Of a stretch of DNA of 64,000 bases, positions 22,371 through 30,983 are shown piece after piece. The DNA is from Arthrobacter celericrescens. GTDB lineage: Bacteria; Actinomycetota; Actinomycetes; Actinomycetales; Micrococcaceae. The stretch covers positions 1-64,000 of the forward strand of contig NZ_QYLP01000094.1 in the NCBI RefSeq assembly GCF_003614925.1, written 5' to 3'. The position numbers and the translations under genes were made by a program. How positions within the stretch are numbered: position 1 is the first letter of the stretch; each line of letters opens with the position of its first letter. The notes beneath the pieces are model-generated. The model did no database searches and was not told the origin of the DNA. It worked only from the letters and a program-made list of their open reading frames with translations.

Positions 22371-24137
22371 CTACTCCCCGGCCACCGCAACGGCGCGCAG
22401 CCGCAGCGCGATGTACTGGCGCCCCGGCAGCTCGACGCGGAAGCGGCCTGAGTAGGTGCCCGGCAGGGTTTCGACGGTCATGTTCCAGGTGTCGATGACG
22501 TCGATCTCGAAGGTCACGTCCTGGGGTTTCACGAAGCGCCGGTACGTGGGCTGGAAGAAGCCGAAGTAAATGAGCTCGTACTCGTTCTCCAAGCCGGCAC
22601 TGACCACGTCCCAGTGGCCGGGAAGGGGTTCGAACCGGCCGCCGGGGGCTTCTTCCTGGATGCGGCGCAGGAAGCCGATCCGGTCCGGGCTGGTTCCCTT
22701 GAACGATCCGCCCTTGGCCCACCACAGCACGTCCTCCGGGTCCATGTAGGTTTCGCCGTGGCCCACGTAGCCGCCGCGGATGGCGCCTTCCCAGAAGCGG
22801 CGGGTCATTTCCTCGCCGGTGATGTTGCCCCAGCCCTGGTCGATGTTGCCCTCGTAGGCGCATTCGTCGATGACCACCGGCTTGCCGTACTGCCCGCGCC
22901 ATTCGGTGGTCATCTCGGCGGTCTTGTAGATGTCCCGGCGCTGGATGCTGCAGTGGGTCACCCACGGGCGGCTGTGGTCGTAGAACTCACGGCAGTTGTG
23001 GATGGACAGCAGGTGCGCGTTGGGGTCGTTGGCGGTCACGATGTCCGCGAAGCGTTCCCAATCCTCGGTGGACTTCTCGAACATGAGGTCGTACTCGTTG
23101 GCCAGCGACCACCAGATGTTCCGCTTGGACGCGAGCCTGGCGACGGCGTACTTCACGAAGAGGTCGTCCTGGTCCTGGCTCATGGTGGAGAAGCCCCAAC
23201 GGTCGTAGGCGTGGAAGAGGATCAGGTCCGCCTCGATGCCGAGTTCCTCGAGCTGGTCGATCCGCCGTTCCAGGTGGGCCCAGAATGCGGGGTTGGGGCG
23301 CAGGTAGTCGAAGCCCGCGTTCGGCGATCCTTCGTAGGGGTAGAGCTCCGGCTCGTTTTCGTTGAACAGGTAGGACTTGGGGAAGACGCACATGCGCATC
23401 TTGTTGAAGGGTCCCTTGGCGAGGGTGGCCAGCGTTTCTTCCTCCAGGGCGTCGCCCTGATGGGTCCACACGTACGAGGTGGTGCCGACCGGCAGGTACG
23501 GCGTGCCGTCGTCGTACGCGAAATGGAACTGCTCGGCCACCCGGACGACCCCGCGGGAGACTGCCTGGCCGGCGTCGAACGTCCCGGTGATCGCGTTCAG
23601 CGAGCGGGCGTTGCTGGCCGTGGTGAAGGTCCAGGTTCCCTCCTCCGGAACCAGCAGGCGGATGCGGTAGCTGCCGCCGCCGTCGTAAAAGCCCGGGACG
23701 GTGAGCTTGGCGCCGCTGCCGCTGCGGAATTCGGCGGAAAGCTCGACGTCGGTGAACGGGTTTCCGTGCTCCGGCCCCTGGAGCTCGATTTCGAAGGGTG
23801 CCCACTTGGCGGTCTCCGCCGGGAAACTCACCTTCGCGCTGCCCTCCCGGGTGCTTTCGGCTTCATAGTCCGGTTCGGGGCGGGAGACGTTCGACGGCGG
23901 CACGGCCGGCGCGTGCGACGGTTCGATCGCGGTGAGCCGGGCCAGAATTTCGGCCCGGCGGGCGTCGTCGCCCCGGAGCCGTTCTTCCGTGCTCAGGATC
24001 AGCCCGAGGGGGTAGTGGTACAGGGTGTGCAGGATGGGGTTGGCCGCAAGTTCCGGAATCTCTGCGGAGATGATTTCGTGCGCAGAAGGGTCGCGCATGA
24101 CGTCGAACAAGGGCGTCGTCGGAGTGAAGGTAGGCAT
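22371..24137 (-). CDS. DUF5060/DUF4038/DUF5605 glycoside hydrolase, candidate intracellular apiosidase
   Basis: A 588-residue protein. Residues 1-70 form an N-terminal helical region. A DUF5060-like beta-sandwich covers about 100-190 (KWAPFEIELQG, YDGGGSYRIRLLVPEEGTW). A TIM barrel of the apiosidase-like DUF4038 type runs from about 200 to 480, and a C-terminal beta domain like DUF5605 follows. Likely catalytic acids are E348 in SLANEYD (acid/base) and E425 in VVIDECAYEG (nucleophile). There is no signal peptide, so it would act on an imported glycoside. DUF4038 barrels include GH140 apiosidases, which fits the apionate genes beside it. It lies 40 nt after the ABC permease gene. Confidence 0.75.
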   Translation of the reverse strand: MPTFTPTTPLFDVMRDPSAHEIISAEIPELAANPILHTLYHYPLGLILSTEERLRGDDARRAEILARLTAIEPSHAPAVPPSNVSRPEPDYEAESTREGSAKVSFPAETAKWAPFEIELQGPEHGNPFTDVELSAEFRSGSGAKLTVPGFYDGGGSYRIRLLVPEEGTWTFTTASNARSLNAITGTFDAGQAVSRGVVRVAEQFHFAYDDGTPYLPVGTTSYVWTHQGDALEEETLATLAKGPFNKMRMCVFPKSYLFNENEPELYPYEGSPNAGFDYLRPNPAFWAHLERRIDQLEELGIEADLILFHAYDRWGFSTMSQDQDDLFVKYAVARLASKRNIWWSLANEYDLMFEKSTEDWERFADIVTANDPNAHLLSIHNCREFYDHSRPWVTHCSIQRRDIYKTAEMTTEWRGQYGKPVVIDECAYEGNIDQGWGNITGEEMTRRFWEGAIRGGYVGHGETYMDPEDVLWWAKGGSFKGTSPDRIGFLRRIQEEAPGGRFEPLPGHWDVVSAGLENEYELIYFGFFQPTYRRFVKPQDVTFEIDVIDTWNMTVETLPGTYSGRFRVELPGRQYIALRLRAVAVAGE

Positions 24138-24177
24138 CTGTTCCTCTCTGGTACTGCAATGGATCGTGTAGGGGTGC

Positions 24178-25062
24178 TCAGCCCTTGACGGCGCCCGTGA
24201 ACATGCCCTGGACGAAATAGCGCTGGAACAGCAGGTAGATGATCAGGACCGGGAGGATGGACATGATCGTGAAAGCGTTCAGGGGTCCGTACGAACTGGT
24301 GAACTGGGACTGGAAGGACTGGATGGCTAGCGGAACGGTCTGCGACGCCTTGTTCTGCAGGATCACCAGCGCGATGGCGTATTCGTTCCAGGTGGCCACG
24401 AAGTCCAGGATGAACAAGGCGGCCAAGGCCGGCTTGGACAGCGGCAGGATGAACTGCAGGAAGAGGCGGAGGTTGCCGCCGCCGTCCACGCGGACGCTCT
24501 CGTCAATTTCCTTGGGCACCTGGGTGAAGAAGCCGTGCAGGATGAAAACCTGCATGGGCAGGCCGAAGCCGATGTACGGGAGGATGACCCCGAGCGGGTT
24601 GTTCAGCAGGCCCATGTCGAGGATGGTCTTGAACAGCGGGCCGAGGGCCACCTGGATGGGAACCATGGAACCGAGGGCGAAGGCCCCGAGGATCAGGGTG
24701 TCGTACTTGAACCGGATCCGGGAGAGTGCGAAGGCCGCTGCTGCGGCGATGAAGAGACCCACCGGCACCTTGACCAGGGCGATGAGGAGGCTGTTGCCGC
24801 CGGCTGTCATCAGGTTGCCGGTTGCCAGGGCCTCAGCATAGTTCTGCCACTCCGGTGCTCCGGGAATGGCGAACGATGAGGTGGAGAAGATGTCGGCTTC
24901 GCTCTTGATGGACGTCAGGAACACGAAGACCATGGGCATGGCCCAGATGACCATGACGATTGCCAGGGCGATCCAGAGCCCGATGCGGACGTAGTCGCGG
25001 GGGTTCTTGGGTGCTTGGACCCTGCTGCGGGATCGGGTACGGGGCAGTGTTGCGGTGCTCAT
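24178..25062 (-). CDS. Sugar ABC transporter permease (MalG type)
   Basis: A 294-residue inner-membrane permease of the CUT1 sugar-uptake class. The EAA loop, which docks the ATPase, is visible as IDESVRVDGGGNLRLFLQFI. N-terminal SKSEAD-like and C-terminal FVQGMFTGAVKG segments are typical of MalG-type proteins. It overlaps the preceding permease gene by ATGA and is followed by the glycosidase gene. The cluster has a binding protein and two permeases but no ATPase, so a shared ATPase of the MsiK type encoded elsewhere must power it. The substrate is probably an apiose-containing glycoside, from context only. Confidence 0.9.
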   Translation of the reverse strand: MSTATLPRTRSRSRVQAPKNPRDYVRIGLWIALAIVMVIWAMPMVFVFLTSIKSEADIFSTSSFAIPGAPEWQNYAEALATGNLMTAGGNSLLIALVKVPVGLFIAAAAAFALSRIRFKYDTLILGAFALGSMVPIQVALGPLFKTILDMGLLNNPLGVILPYIGFGLPMQVFILHGFFTQVPKEIDESVRVDGGGNLRLFLQFILPLSKPALAALFILDFVATWNEYAIALVILQNKASQTVPLAIQSFQSQFTSSYGPLNAFTIMSILPVLIIYLLFQRYFVQGMFTGAVKG

Positions 25063-26036
25063 CGGTGGTCGTCAGCTCCTTTGGTGGACCAGATCAGGTA
25101 AGGAACCACGAGGATGAGGGTGACCACCAGCAGCACCGTTGCCACCGCGTTGCCGAGGCCGAAATCGTGGTTGAGGAAGGACTGGGTGTAGGACCAGAGG
25201 GCCAGGACCTGCGAGGACTGGGCCGGGCCTCCGCCCGTCATGCCGACGATCAGGTCGAACACCTTGATGGAGTGCACGATCGTGAGGACCATGACGATGA
25301 CGACGGTGGGGCGCAGGGCCGGCAGGGTAACGTTCCGGAACACCTGCCAGTTGTTGGCACCATCGAGGCGGGCCGATTCGACAAGTTCCTTGGACACGCC
25401 CTGCAGACCTGCCAGGAAGAGCACCATGTTCAGGCCGGCGATCTGCCAGACGAACGCAGCGAACACCGCGTAGATGGCCACCTTGGGGTCGCTGAGGAAG
25501 GTCACTCCCGATCCGTCGCCGATGTGGAGAGTCTTGGAGATCTCGCTGAAGACGCCGTAGTTGGGGTTGTACATCCACCGCCACATGTTGGCCACGGCGA
25601 TGGGTGCGAGGACGCCCGGAATGTAGAAGACCGAACGGAAGAGGTTCCGGCCTACCAACGGCTGATTCAGGGCCAATGCCATGACCAGGCCGAGGCTGGT
25701 GGGAATGATGATGGACAGGACCACCCAGATGACCGTGTTCTGGACGGAGGTCCAGAAGACCGGGTCCTGGGTGAAGAGCCGGACGTAGTTCTTGAAGCCG
25801 ACGAACACCTGGGGATCGGTGTTGTAGCCGGACCACTGGTAGAGGCTGAGCCGGACGGCGCTGATCATCGGTGCGATGACAAAGACGACGTATGCTGCCA
25901 GGGCCGGTGCGAGGAACGGCAGGGAGGCGATGAAGCCGCCCTTGCCGATCCGCTGGACCAGATTCTTCTTCTGGTGTGGACGGCTTCGCGGCGCCGGCGG
26001 CTGGGCGGTGAAGCGCGTATCTGTGAGCTTTGTCAA
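25059..26036 (-). CDS. Sugar ABC transporter permease (MalF type)
   Basis: A 325-residue CUT1 permease with the N-terminal helix FLAPALAAYVVFVIAPMISA, the YQWSGYN and FVGFKNYVRLF segments, and the EAA loop LVESARLDGANNWQVFRNVT. It forms a heterodimeric channel with the MalG-type partner encoded next. I prefer a TTG start at 26036 (TTG ACA AAG), with AAAGG about 9 nt before it. The next upstream ATG at 26108 lies inside a strong hairpin that follows the binding-protein gene and would add a poorly conserved Pro/Ala-rich leader. Expression relative to the binding protein is likely lowered by that hairpin. Confidence 0.88.
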   Translation of the reverse strand: MTKLTDTRFTAQPPAPRSRPHQKKNLVQRIGKGGFIASLPFLAPALAAYVVFVIAPMISAVRLSLYQWSGYNTDPQVFVGFKNYVRLFTQDPVFWTSVQNTVIWVVLSIIIPTSLGLVMALALNQPLVGRNLFRSVFYIPGVLAPIAVANMWRWMYNPNYGVFSEISKTLHIGDGSGVTFLSDPKVAIYAVFAAFVWQIAGLNMVLFLAGLQGVSKELVESARLDGANNWQVFRNVTLPALRPTVVIVMVLTIVHSIKVFDLIVGMTGGGPAQSSQVLALWSYTQSFLNHDFGLGNAVATVLLVVTLILVVPYLIWSTKGADDHR

Positions 26037-26072
26037 GGGATTTCGCCTTTGATCTCTTGTCGATGAGTTGGC

Positions 26073-26110
26073 GGGTGCGGCCGCCGGAAGGAATGCGGGC
26101 GGCCGCACCC
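26073..26110 (-). other. Intercistronic hairpin between binding-protein and permease genes
   Basis: A perfect 13-bp stem, GGGTGCGGCCGCC paired with GGCGGCCGCACCC, encloses a 12-nt loop. It begins 12 nt after the binding-protein stop codon and has no T-run. Such hairpins in binding-protein-dependent operons stabilise the upstream message or cause partial termination, giving more binding protein than permease. Confidence 0.7.
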
Positions 26111-26121
26111 GGGAGGCCGTA

Positions 26122-27390
26122 TTACTGGCTGGATTCCAGGAACTTCTGCATGTCGGCGCCTGCCTGCTGGGGGTCCAGGCCGCCGGTGGCGACGAGGTTC
26201 TGGATCCGCCAGTATTCGCGGGTCTGCGACTGGTTGAAGTTCTGGTCGTTGTTCATGTACAGGCCCTTGGCGTCCTTGAAGATGCCGTCCCAGTCCTTGG
26301 TCAGCTGCGTGGCCTTTGCCGCGTCCGCCTTGACGTCCTTGTTGACGGACTGGACGGCGAACAGGCCCAGGGTCTCCTGCTGGACTGCCTTGGAGGTGAA
26401 GTAGTCCAGGAACTTGGCTGCGGCGTCCTTGTTCTTGCTGTCCTTGGTGATGTACTGGGCCTGCTCGAAGCCGTAGAGGCGGCTGGTGCCGGTGGGCAGG
26501 CTGAAGACTCCGACGTCGGCCAGGTTCATCTTCTGGTCTTCGATGCTGGCGTTGAACCAGTCGCCCTCCAATGCCATGGCTGCCTTGCCGCCAAAGAACA
26601 GCGCGGAGGATTCGTCATTGTTGATTCCGATGAAGCCCGGGTTGAAGTAGTCCTTGGACCACGTCTGGAGCTCGGTGAAGGAGTCAGTGACGCACTGTTC
26701 CTGGCCCCAGTCGGCCTGCTTGGTGACCAGTTTGTCGAACGTCTCCGAGCCGCATTTTCCTTCGAGGAAGGTGTCCAGGAGGCGCATGACGTGCCAGTTG
26801 ACGGTGCCGCCGAACTGGATGGGGGTGATGCCGGCGTCCTTGAGTTTCTTCGCGGCGGCGCCGAGTTCGTCCAAGGTCTTCGGCGTTTCGGTGATACCGG
26901 CCTGCGCGAAGAGCTTCTTGTTGTAGTAGAGGGCCTCGCCGTTCAGCTTCCACGGAACACCGTGGTAGCCGCCGTACTGCTTGACCGGGGCAAGTGCCGC
27001 GTCGGAGAAGCGCTCGTCCCACTTGTACTGCTTGTAGTACTCGGTGAGGTCCGCGCTGGCGTTGGCCTTGACCAGCTCGCCCCCGAGGCCCGGCCCGGCC
27101 CAGTAGTCGTAGATGTCGGGGGCCGCGGAGGTTCCGATTGCGGTGCGGAGCGAGTCCTTGTGGGCGTCCACGGCGCGCGGAGTCCGTTTGACCTTGATGC
27201 CTGGATTGTCCTTTTCGAAGTCGGCAATGATCTTGTCGACCGCTGCGTTGGCCGCCGGGGCCGTCAGGTTGATGGTCCACCACTCCAAGGTGGTGGTTCC
27301 GCTGCCGGCGGCGTTGGACCCGCCACCGCTGCATCCTGCGAGAAGTGCTACCGCGGCGACGGCGGCAGCCGCCTTTGCGAACAAACGCAT
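26122..27390 (-). CDS. Sugar ABC transporter substrate-binding lipoprotein
   Basis: A 422-residue family 1 extracellular solute-binding protein. The signal peptide ends in the lipobox LLAGC with the lipid-bearing Cys at about 20, followed by a Ser/Gly-rich linker. Mature segments such as TLEWWTINLTAPAANAAVDK and FEKDNPGIKVK are typical of CUT1 binding proteins. It is the first gene of the transporter-glycosidase-lactonase-SDR run. I use the ATG at 27390 (MRLFAKAAAAV) after AAAGGA; the longer frame is the promoter region. It should bind the imported plant sugar or glycoside at the cell surface. Confidence 0.9.
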   Translation of the reverse strand: MRLFAKAAAAVAAVALLAGCSGGGSNAAGSGTTTLEWWTINLTAPAANAAVDKIIADFEKDNPGIKVKRTPRAVDAHKDSLRTAIGTSAAPDIYDYWAGPGLGGELVKANASADLTEYYKQYKWDERFSDAALAPVKQYGGYHGVPWKLNGEALYYNKKLFAQAGITETPKTLDELGAAAKKLKDAGITPIQFGGTVNWHVMRLLDTFLEGKCGSETFDKLVTKQADWGQEQCVTDSFTELQTWSKDYFNPGFIGINNDESSALFFGGKAAMALEGDWFNASIEDQKMNLADVGVFSLPTGTSRLYGFEQAQYITKDSKNKDAAAKFLDYFTSKAVQQETLGLFAVQSVNKDVKADAAKATQLTKDWDGIFKDAKGLYMNNDQNFNQSQTREYWRIQNLVATGGLDPQQAGADMQKFLESSQ

Positions 27391-27488
27391 CTTCGCGTCC
27401 TTTCGTCGTTTGTTGGGTGAGGGTGCCTTCATCACGGGAGCTGCGGCGTCGTCCGGAGGACGCCTCCAATGTGATCTGGCCCATAACG

Positions 27489-27532
27489 AGTATGTGGGTT
27501 TACGATAACTTACGTCAACCGGTTGACCAATT
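27489..27532 (-). promoter_or_regulatory. Promoter with operator for the transporter-glycosidase operon
   Basis: On the minus strand TTGACG (27518-27513) and CATACT (27494-27489) form a promoter with an 18-nt spacer. The -35 lies inside the operator TCAACCGGTTGACCAATT (27515-27532), whose core GTCAACCGGTTGAC is a perfect palindrome. Binding would block RNA polymerase. The same 18-mer recurs at 29463-29480 and, with two changes, at 29410-29427. Confidence 0.7.
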
Positions 27533-27601
27533 ATTGGGAAAAGTTCTTCGGCGGGTGATCGTAAACTTGCAGTGGACACCGTCCGGGAAGGGGGCCGCTC
27601 C

Positions 27602-28636
27602 GTGGCAGCAAAGGCGAGGGTATCGCGCCCCAGCATGGCCGACGTCGGCAAGCGGGCGAACGTCTCCGCGCAGACTGTGTCGCGCTACTTCACGGGGGTC
27701 GGCTATGTTGGCGCCGAAACCCGCGAGCGGATAGCGGCAGCCATCGAAGAACTAGGCTACGTGCCGAACCAGTCCGCCCGCACGCTTCGCACCAGCAGGA
27801 CCAATTCAGTAGGGGTCCTCGCCATCGGCGCCTTCAATTACGGGAGCGCCAGCGTCCTCACCGGCCTGGGGCTGGCGGCCCGCGAGGCCGATGTCACGCT
27901 GACCATCGCCCAGCTGGATCTCGACTTCGAAGCCAAGGGCTGGGAACCCGAAGCCCGGCGGGCTCTGAGCCACTTCAAATCGGTCCAGGTGGACGGGGTA
28001 GTGGTTTCCACGCCGCTGCCCGGCGTGGACAGGCTCCTCCAGGACTGGGATCAGTCGACGCCGTTGATCACGGTGTCCGAGCTCCCCTCCTCGGACGAAG
28101 GCACCGCGGGCACACACTCCTACGCCGCCGGCCACGAAGCGACCCTCCACCTCATCGGGCTGGGACACCGCGAGATCCTGCACGTGGCCGGCCCCGTCAC
28201 CCGGAACGAAGCCCTCGAGCGCGAGCGCGGCTACCGGGCCGCCATGGAAGGCGCAGGCCTCAGCCCCCACGTCCTCCACGCCGCCACGGACTGGTCCTCA
28301 GTGTCGGGTTTCCAGGCCGGAGAACTCGCCGACCCCGCCACCTTCACGGCCGTTTTCGCCAGCAACGACGAGATCGCCCTCGGCTTCCTGAGTGCCATGG
28401 AGCGGCGCGGCGTCCGCGCGCCCGGGGACTTTTCGATCGTGGGGGTCGACGACATGCCCGCGGCCGCCTACTTCTCGCCGCCCCTGACCACCATGCGCCT
28501 CGATTTCCGGGCCCTCGGCATGGCAACGTTCAAAATGCTCCACCACCAGATCGTCACCGGCGAGCGCGGCCAGCATTACGTCGTGGAGCCCGAACTCGTG
28601 CTCCGCGAATCGACGGCACCGCCCGCGCGTACCTAA
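27602..28636 (+). CDS. LacI-family regulator of the apiose/apionate block
   Basis: A 344-residue LacI/GalR repressor with the helix-turn-helix SMADVGKRANVSAQTVSRYF, the hinge region ERIAAAIEELGYVPNQSARTLR, and an effector domain ending DFSIVGVDDMPAAAYFSPPL. It is divergent from the ABC-glycosidase operon and probably controls it through the operator between them. The GTG at 27602 is preceded by AAGGGGG at 7 nt; an earlier in-frame GTG at 27572 is less well placed. The inducer is unknown and may be apiose, apionate or a glycoside. Confidence 0.88.
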   Translation: MAAKARVSRPSMADVGKRANVSAQTVSRYFTGVGYVGAETRERIAAAIEELGYVPNQSARTLRTSRTNSVGVLAIGAFNYGSASVLTGLGLAAREADVTLTIAQLDLDFEAKGWEPEARRALSHFKSVQVDGVVVSTPLPGVDRLLQDWDQSTPLITVSELPSSDEGTAGTHSYAAGHEATLHLIGLGHREILHVAGPVTRNEALERERGYRAAMEGAGLSPHVLHAATDWSSVSGFQAGELADPATFTAVFASNDEIALGFLSAMERRGVRAPGDFSIVGVDDMPAAAYFSPPLTTMRLDFRALGMATFKMLHHQIVTGERGQHYVVEPELVLRESTAPPART

Positions 28637-28653
28637 GCGCTACTGGGCTGTCC

Positions 28654-29397
28654 TTACTGCGCGGCGTCGAAGCCGGCGAGCAGCCGCTTTGAGGCGGTCT
28701 CCATGTGTGAACGCATGGTCTTGGAAACCGCGCCGGAATCCCGCGCCTTGAGCGCTTCGTAGATGGCGGTGTGTTCCTTCAGCGCTGCCTCGGCGTGGCC
28801 TTCGTCGGTCAGCGCCCGGTCCACCCAGATGCGCAGCAGCGAACGGATGCTCTGAAGGAGTTCCTCGAGGACCATATTCCCCGAGGCCGCGGCGATCTCC
28901 CGATGGAACGCGGCATCCGCCTCGACAAAGACCGCCAGGTTGTCCAGGTTCTTTTCCATCAGGGCCAGGTCCGCGCGCATGCGCTCCAACGCCTCGTCCG
29001 TGACGCGAAGCGCCGCCAGCTCGACAGCCTGGATCTCAAGGCCGCTGCGCAACTCGACCAGCTCGCGGGTCCTGGGCTCCCCCAGCATGAGTCCCCAGCT
29101 GAGCGTGCGCGGCAAAAGTTCGGAGACGCCGTCGCGCAGGTAGGTCCCTGATCCGGGTCGCACGATGACGATGCCCAGTATTTCCAGGGCTGCCAGTGCC
29201 TCGCGCACTGCCGAGCGCCCGACGCCGAGCGAGGCCGCCAACTGGCGTTCCGCCGGGAGGCGGGTTCCAGGGGCGATGTCTCCGCTCGTGAAGTAGGCCA
29301 GGAGCCGTTCCGCCACTTCGGACACGACGGAGCCCTGCTCCATGGGGGCAAGAGCTGCCGTCATGTGGGCCGCGGCTGCGGCGGAATTCGCTGACAC
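28654..29397 (-). CDS. GntR/FadR-family regulator
   Basis: A regulator of about 247 residues. The GntR winged helix includes GTRLPAERQLAASLGVGRSA and REALAALEILGIVIVRPGSG. An all-helical FCD effector domain follows, with the metal/acid-binding pattern FVEADAAFHREIAAASGN and AALKEHTAIYEAL. FCD-type regulators usually sense sugar acids, so apionate or 3-oxo-isoapionate would be a fitting effector. The start is uncertain: GTG at 29397 would be leaderless with TACGCT at 29409-29404, while GTG at 29403 and ATG at 29364 are alternatives. It converges with the LacI gene and is divergent from the MFS gene, with operator copies in between. Confidence 0.85.
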   Translation of the reverse strand: MSANSAAAAAHMTAALAPMEQGSVVSEVAERLLAYFTSGDIAPGTRLPAERQLAASLGVGRSAVREALAALEILGIVIVRPGSGTYLRDGVSELLPRTLSWGLMLGEPRTRELVELRSGLEIQAVELAALRVTDEALERMRADLALMEKNLDNLAVFVEADAAFHREIAAASGNMVLEELLQSIRSLLRIWVDRALTDEGHAEAALKEHTAIYEALKARDSGAVSKTMRSHMETASKRLLAGFDAAQ

Positions 29398-29409
29398 CCT
29401 CACAGCGTA

Positions 29410-29480
29410 GCAACCGGATGACCAATTTTGCGGTCCCGCCGTGCGGTCCGGAATCAAACTCATCAACCGGTTGACCAATT
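29410..29480. promoter_or_regulatory. Two operators between the GntR and MFS genes
   Basis: CAACCGGATGACCAATT at 29411-29427 lies just before the GntR gene. TCAACCGGTTGACCAATT at 29463-29480 is identical over 18 nt to the operator at 27515-27532. The second site contains the -35 TTGACC (29471-29476) of a promoter whose -10 is TATGGT at 29494-29499, 17 nt further, driving the MFS gene. GntR autoregulation plus co-control of the ABC operon is the simplest reading. Confidence 0.7.
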
Positions 29481-29605
29481 TAGATTCCAAGCCTATGGTT
29501 TAAATCACAAGCTTCGCCATCGCCCCCTCCCAAGCGGCGATGCCACGAGTCAGCCCGGCGCATCCAGTGCAGGATCCGCAGGGACCCCAACATCTAGGAG
29601 TCAAT

Positions 29606-30973
29606 GTGGACACCACACAATCGGTGGTTGAGAAATCCGCGATCAGGAAAGTGGCGATCCGGCTGGTGCCGTTCGTCGCCCTGATGTTCTTCATCAACTA
29701 CTTGGACCGCACGGCCATCTCCTTCGCCGGCCCCAACGGCATGAACACCGACCTCGCGCTCTCCGCGGCGCAATTCGGCTTCGCGTCCGGCGTCTTCTTC
29801 ATCGGTTACATCCTGTTGGAAGTTCCCAGCAACCTGGCCCTCCACAAGTTCGGGGCACGCCGCTGGCTGGCCCGCATCATGGTCAGCTGGGGCATCGTGT
29901 CCCTGCTGTTCACCTGGGTGGGCAACGTTGAGCAGCTCTACATCCTGCGCTTCATTCTGGGTGTGGCCGAAGCCGGCTTCTTCCCGGGCGCCATCCTCTT
30001 CCTGAGCCTCTGGGTGCCGTCCAAGCACCGCAGCAAGATCCTGGCCCTCTTCTACCTGGCACAGCCGCTGACCACCGTGATCGGCGCTCCCCTCGCCGGT
30101 GCACTCATCCAGCAGCACGGCGTCTTCTTCGGCCTCGAAGGCTGGCGCTTCATGTTCTTCGGCGTGGCAGTCCCCGCCATCGTGATCGGCGTCATCGCCT
30201 GGTTCTACCTGGCAGACAACCCGGCCAAGGCCAAGTGGCTCACTGCCGAGGAAAAGACCTGGCTCACCGGCGCCCTGGAGAAGGAAAAGAACGCCACCAC
30301 CGCCAGCAACAAGCACGTCAGCGTCCGCACGGTGTTCGGCAATGGCCGCGTCTGGATGCTCTCCCTGATCTACTTCGGCTTCATCTACGGCCTGTATGCC
30401 CTAGGCTTCTTCCTGCCGACCATCATCGCCGGCTTCGAAGGCCTCTACGGCGCCAAGTTCGATGTCTTCCAGAAGGGCCTGATCACCGCCATCCCGTACC
30501 TGCCGGCGGCCTTCGCCCTGTACTTCTGGTCCAAGGACGCCACCAAGCGCGGCGTCAAGACCTGGCACATCGCGCTCCCGGCCCTCGTGGGCGGCCTCAG
30601 CATCCCGCTGGCGCTGTTCGCCGGCTCCCCCGCGGCGACCATCGCGGTCATCACCATCACGGCCATGTCGATCTTCGCGGCCCTGCCCAACTTCTGGACC
30701 GTTCCCACCCAGTTCCTCACCGGCGCAGCAGCCGCGGCAGGCATCGCCCTCATCAACACCGTGGGCAACCTGGCCGGTTTCAGCGCCGGCTACATCACGG
30801 GCTGGCTCAAGGACTGGACCGGCAACTACACGGTTCCCATGTTCGTAGTGGGCGGCTTCATGTTGCTCTCCTCGATCCTCATGGTGGTCCTCAGCCGCCG
30901 CGGCAAGGCAAGCGAAGGCACCCCGGCCGAGGCCCTTGACCCCGCTGGCGCCGGTCACCACGCCGAACCGTAA
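29606..30973 (+). CDS. MFS transporter, anion:cation symporter (ACS) family
   Basis: A 455-residue twelve-helix transporter of the ACS family (tartrate, phthalate and sugar-acid carriers). Diagnostic segments are MFFINYLDRTAISFAGP in TM1 and the signature FILGVAEAGFFPGAILFLS. It should import an organic or sugar acid with protons. Its neighbours suggest apionate or a related branched acid. The GTG start at 29606 is preceded by AGGAG at 5 nt. An operator-covered promoter lies upstream, and a palindromic repeat separates it from the kinase operon, which may be read through. Confidence 0.88.
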   Translation: MDTTQSVVEKSAIRKVAIRLVPFVALMFFINYLDRTAISFAGPNGMNTDLALSAAQFGFASGVFFIGYILLEVPSNLALHKFGARRWLARIMVSWGIVSLLFTWVGNVEQLYILRFILGVAEAGFFPGAILFLSLWVPSKHRSKILALFYLAQPLTTVIGAPLAGALIQQHGVFFGLEGWRFMFFGVAVPAIVIGVIAWFYLADNPAKAKWLTAEEKTWLTGALEKEKNATTASNKHVSVRTVFGNGRVWMLSLIYFGFIYGLYALGFFLPTIIAGFEGLYGAKFDVFQKGLITAIPYLPAAFALYFWSKDATKRGVKTWHIALPALVGGLSIPLALFAGSPAATIAVITITAMSIFAALPNFWTVPTQFLTGAAAAAGIALINTVGNLAGFSAGYITGWLKDWTGNYTVPMFVVGGFMLLSSILMVVLSRRGKASEGTPAEALDPAGAGHHAEP

Positions 30974-30983
30974 CCCCGTTCCG

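Noticed and set aside
20710..22965. The 200-codon extension of the ApnL frame into the glycosidase gene
   Set aside because: The extension overlaps the real glycosidase in another frame; the ATG at 22368 lies 2 nt after that gene's stop and begins the conserved sequence.
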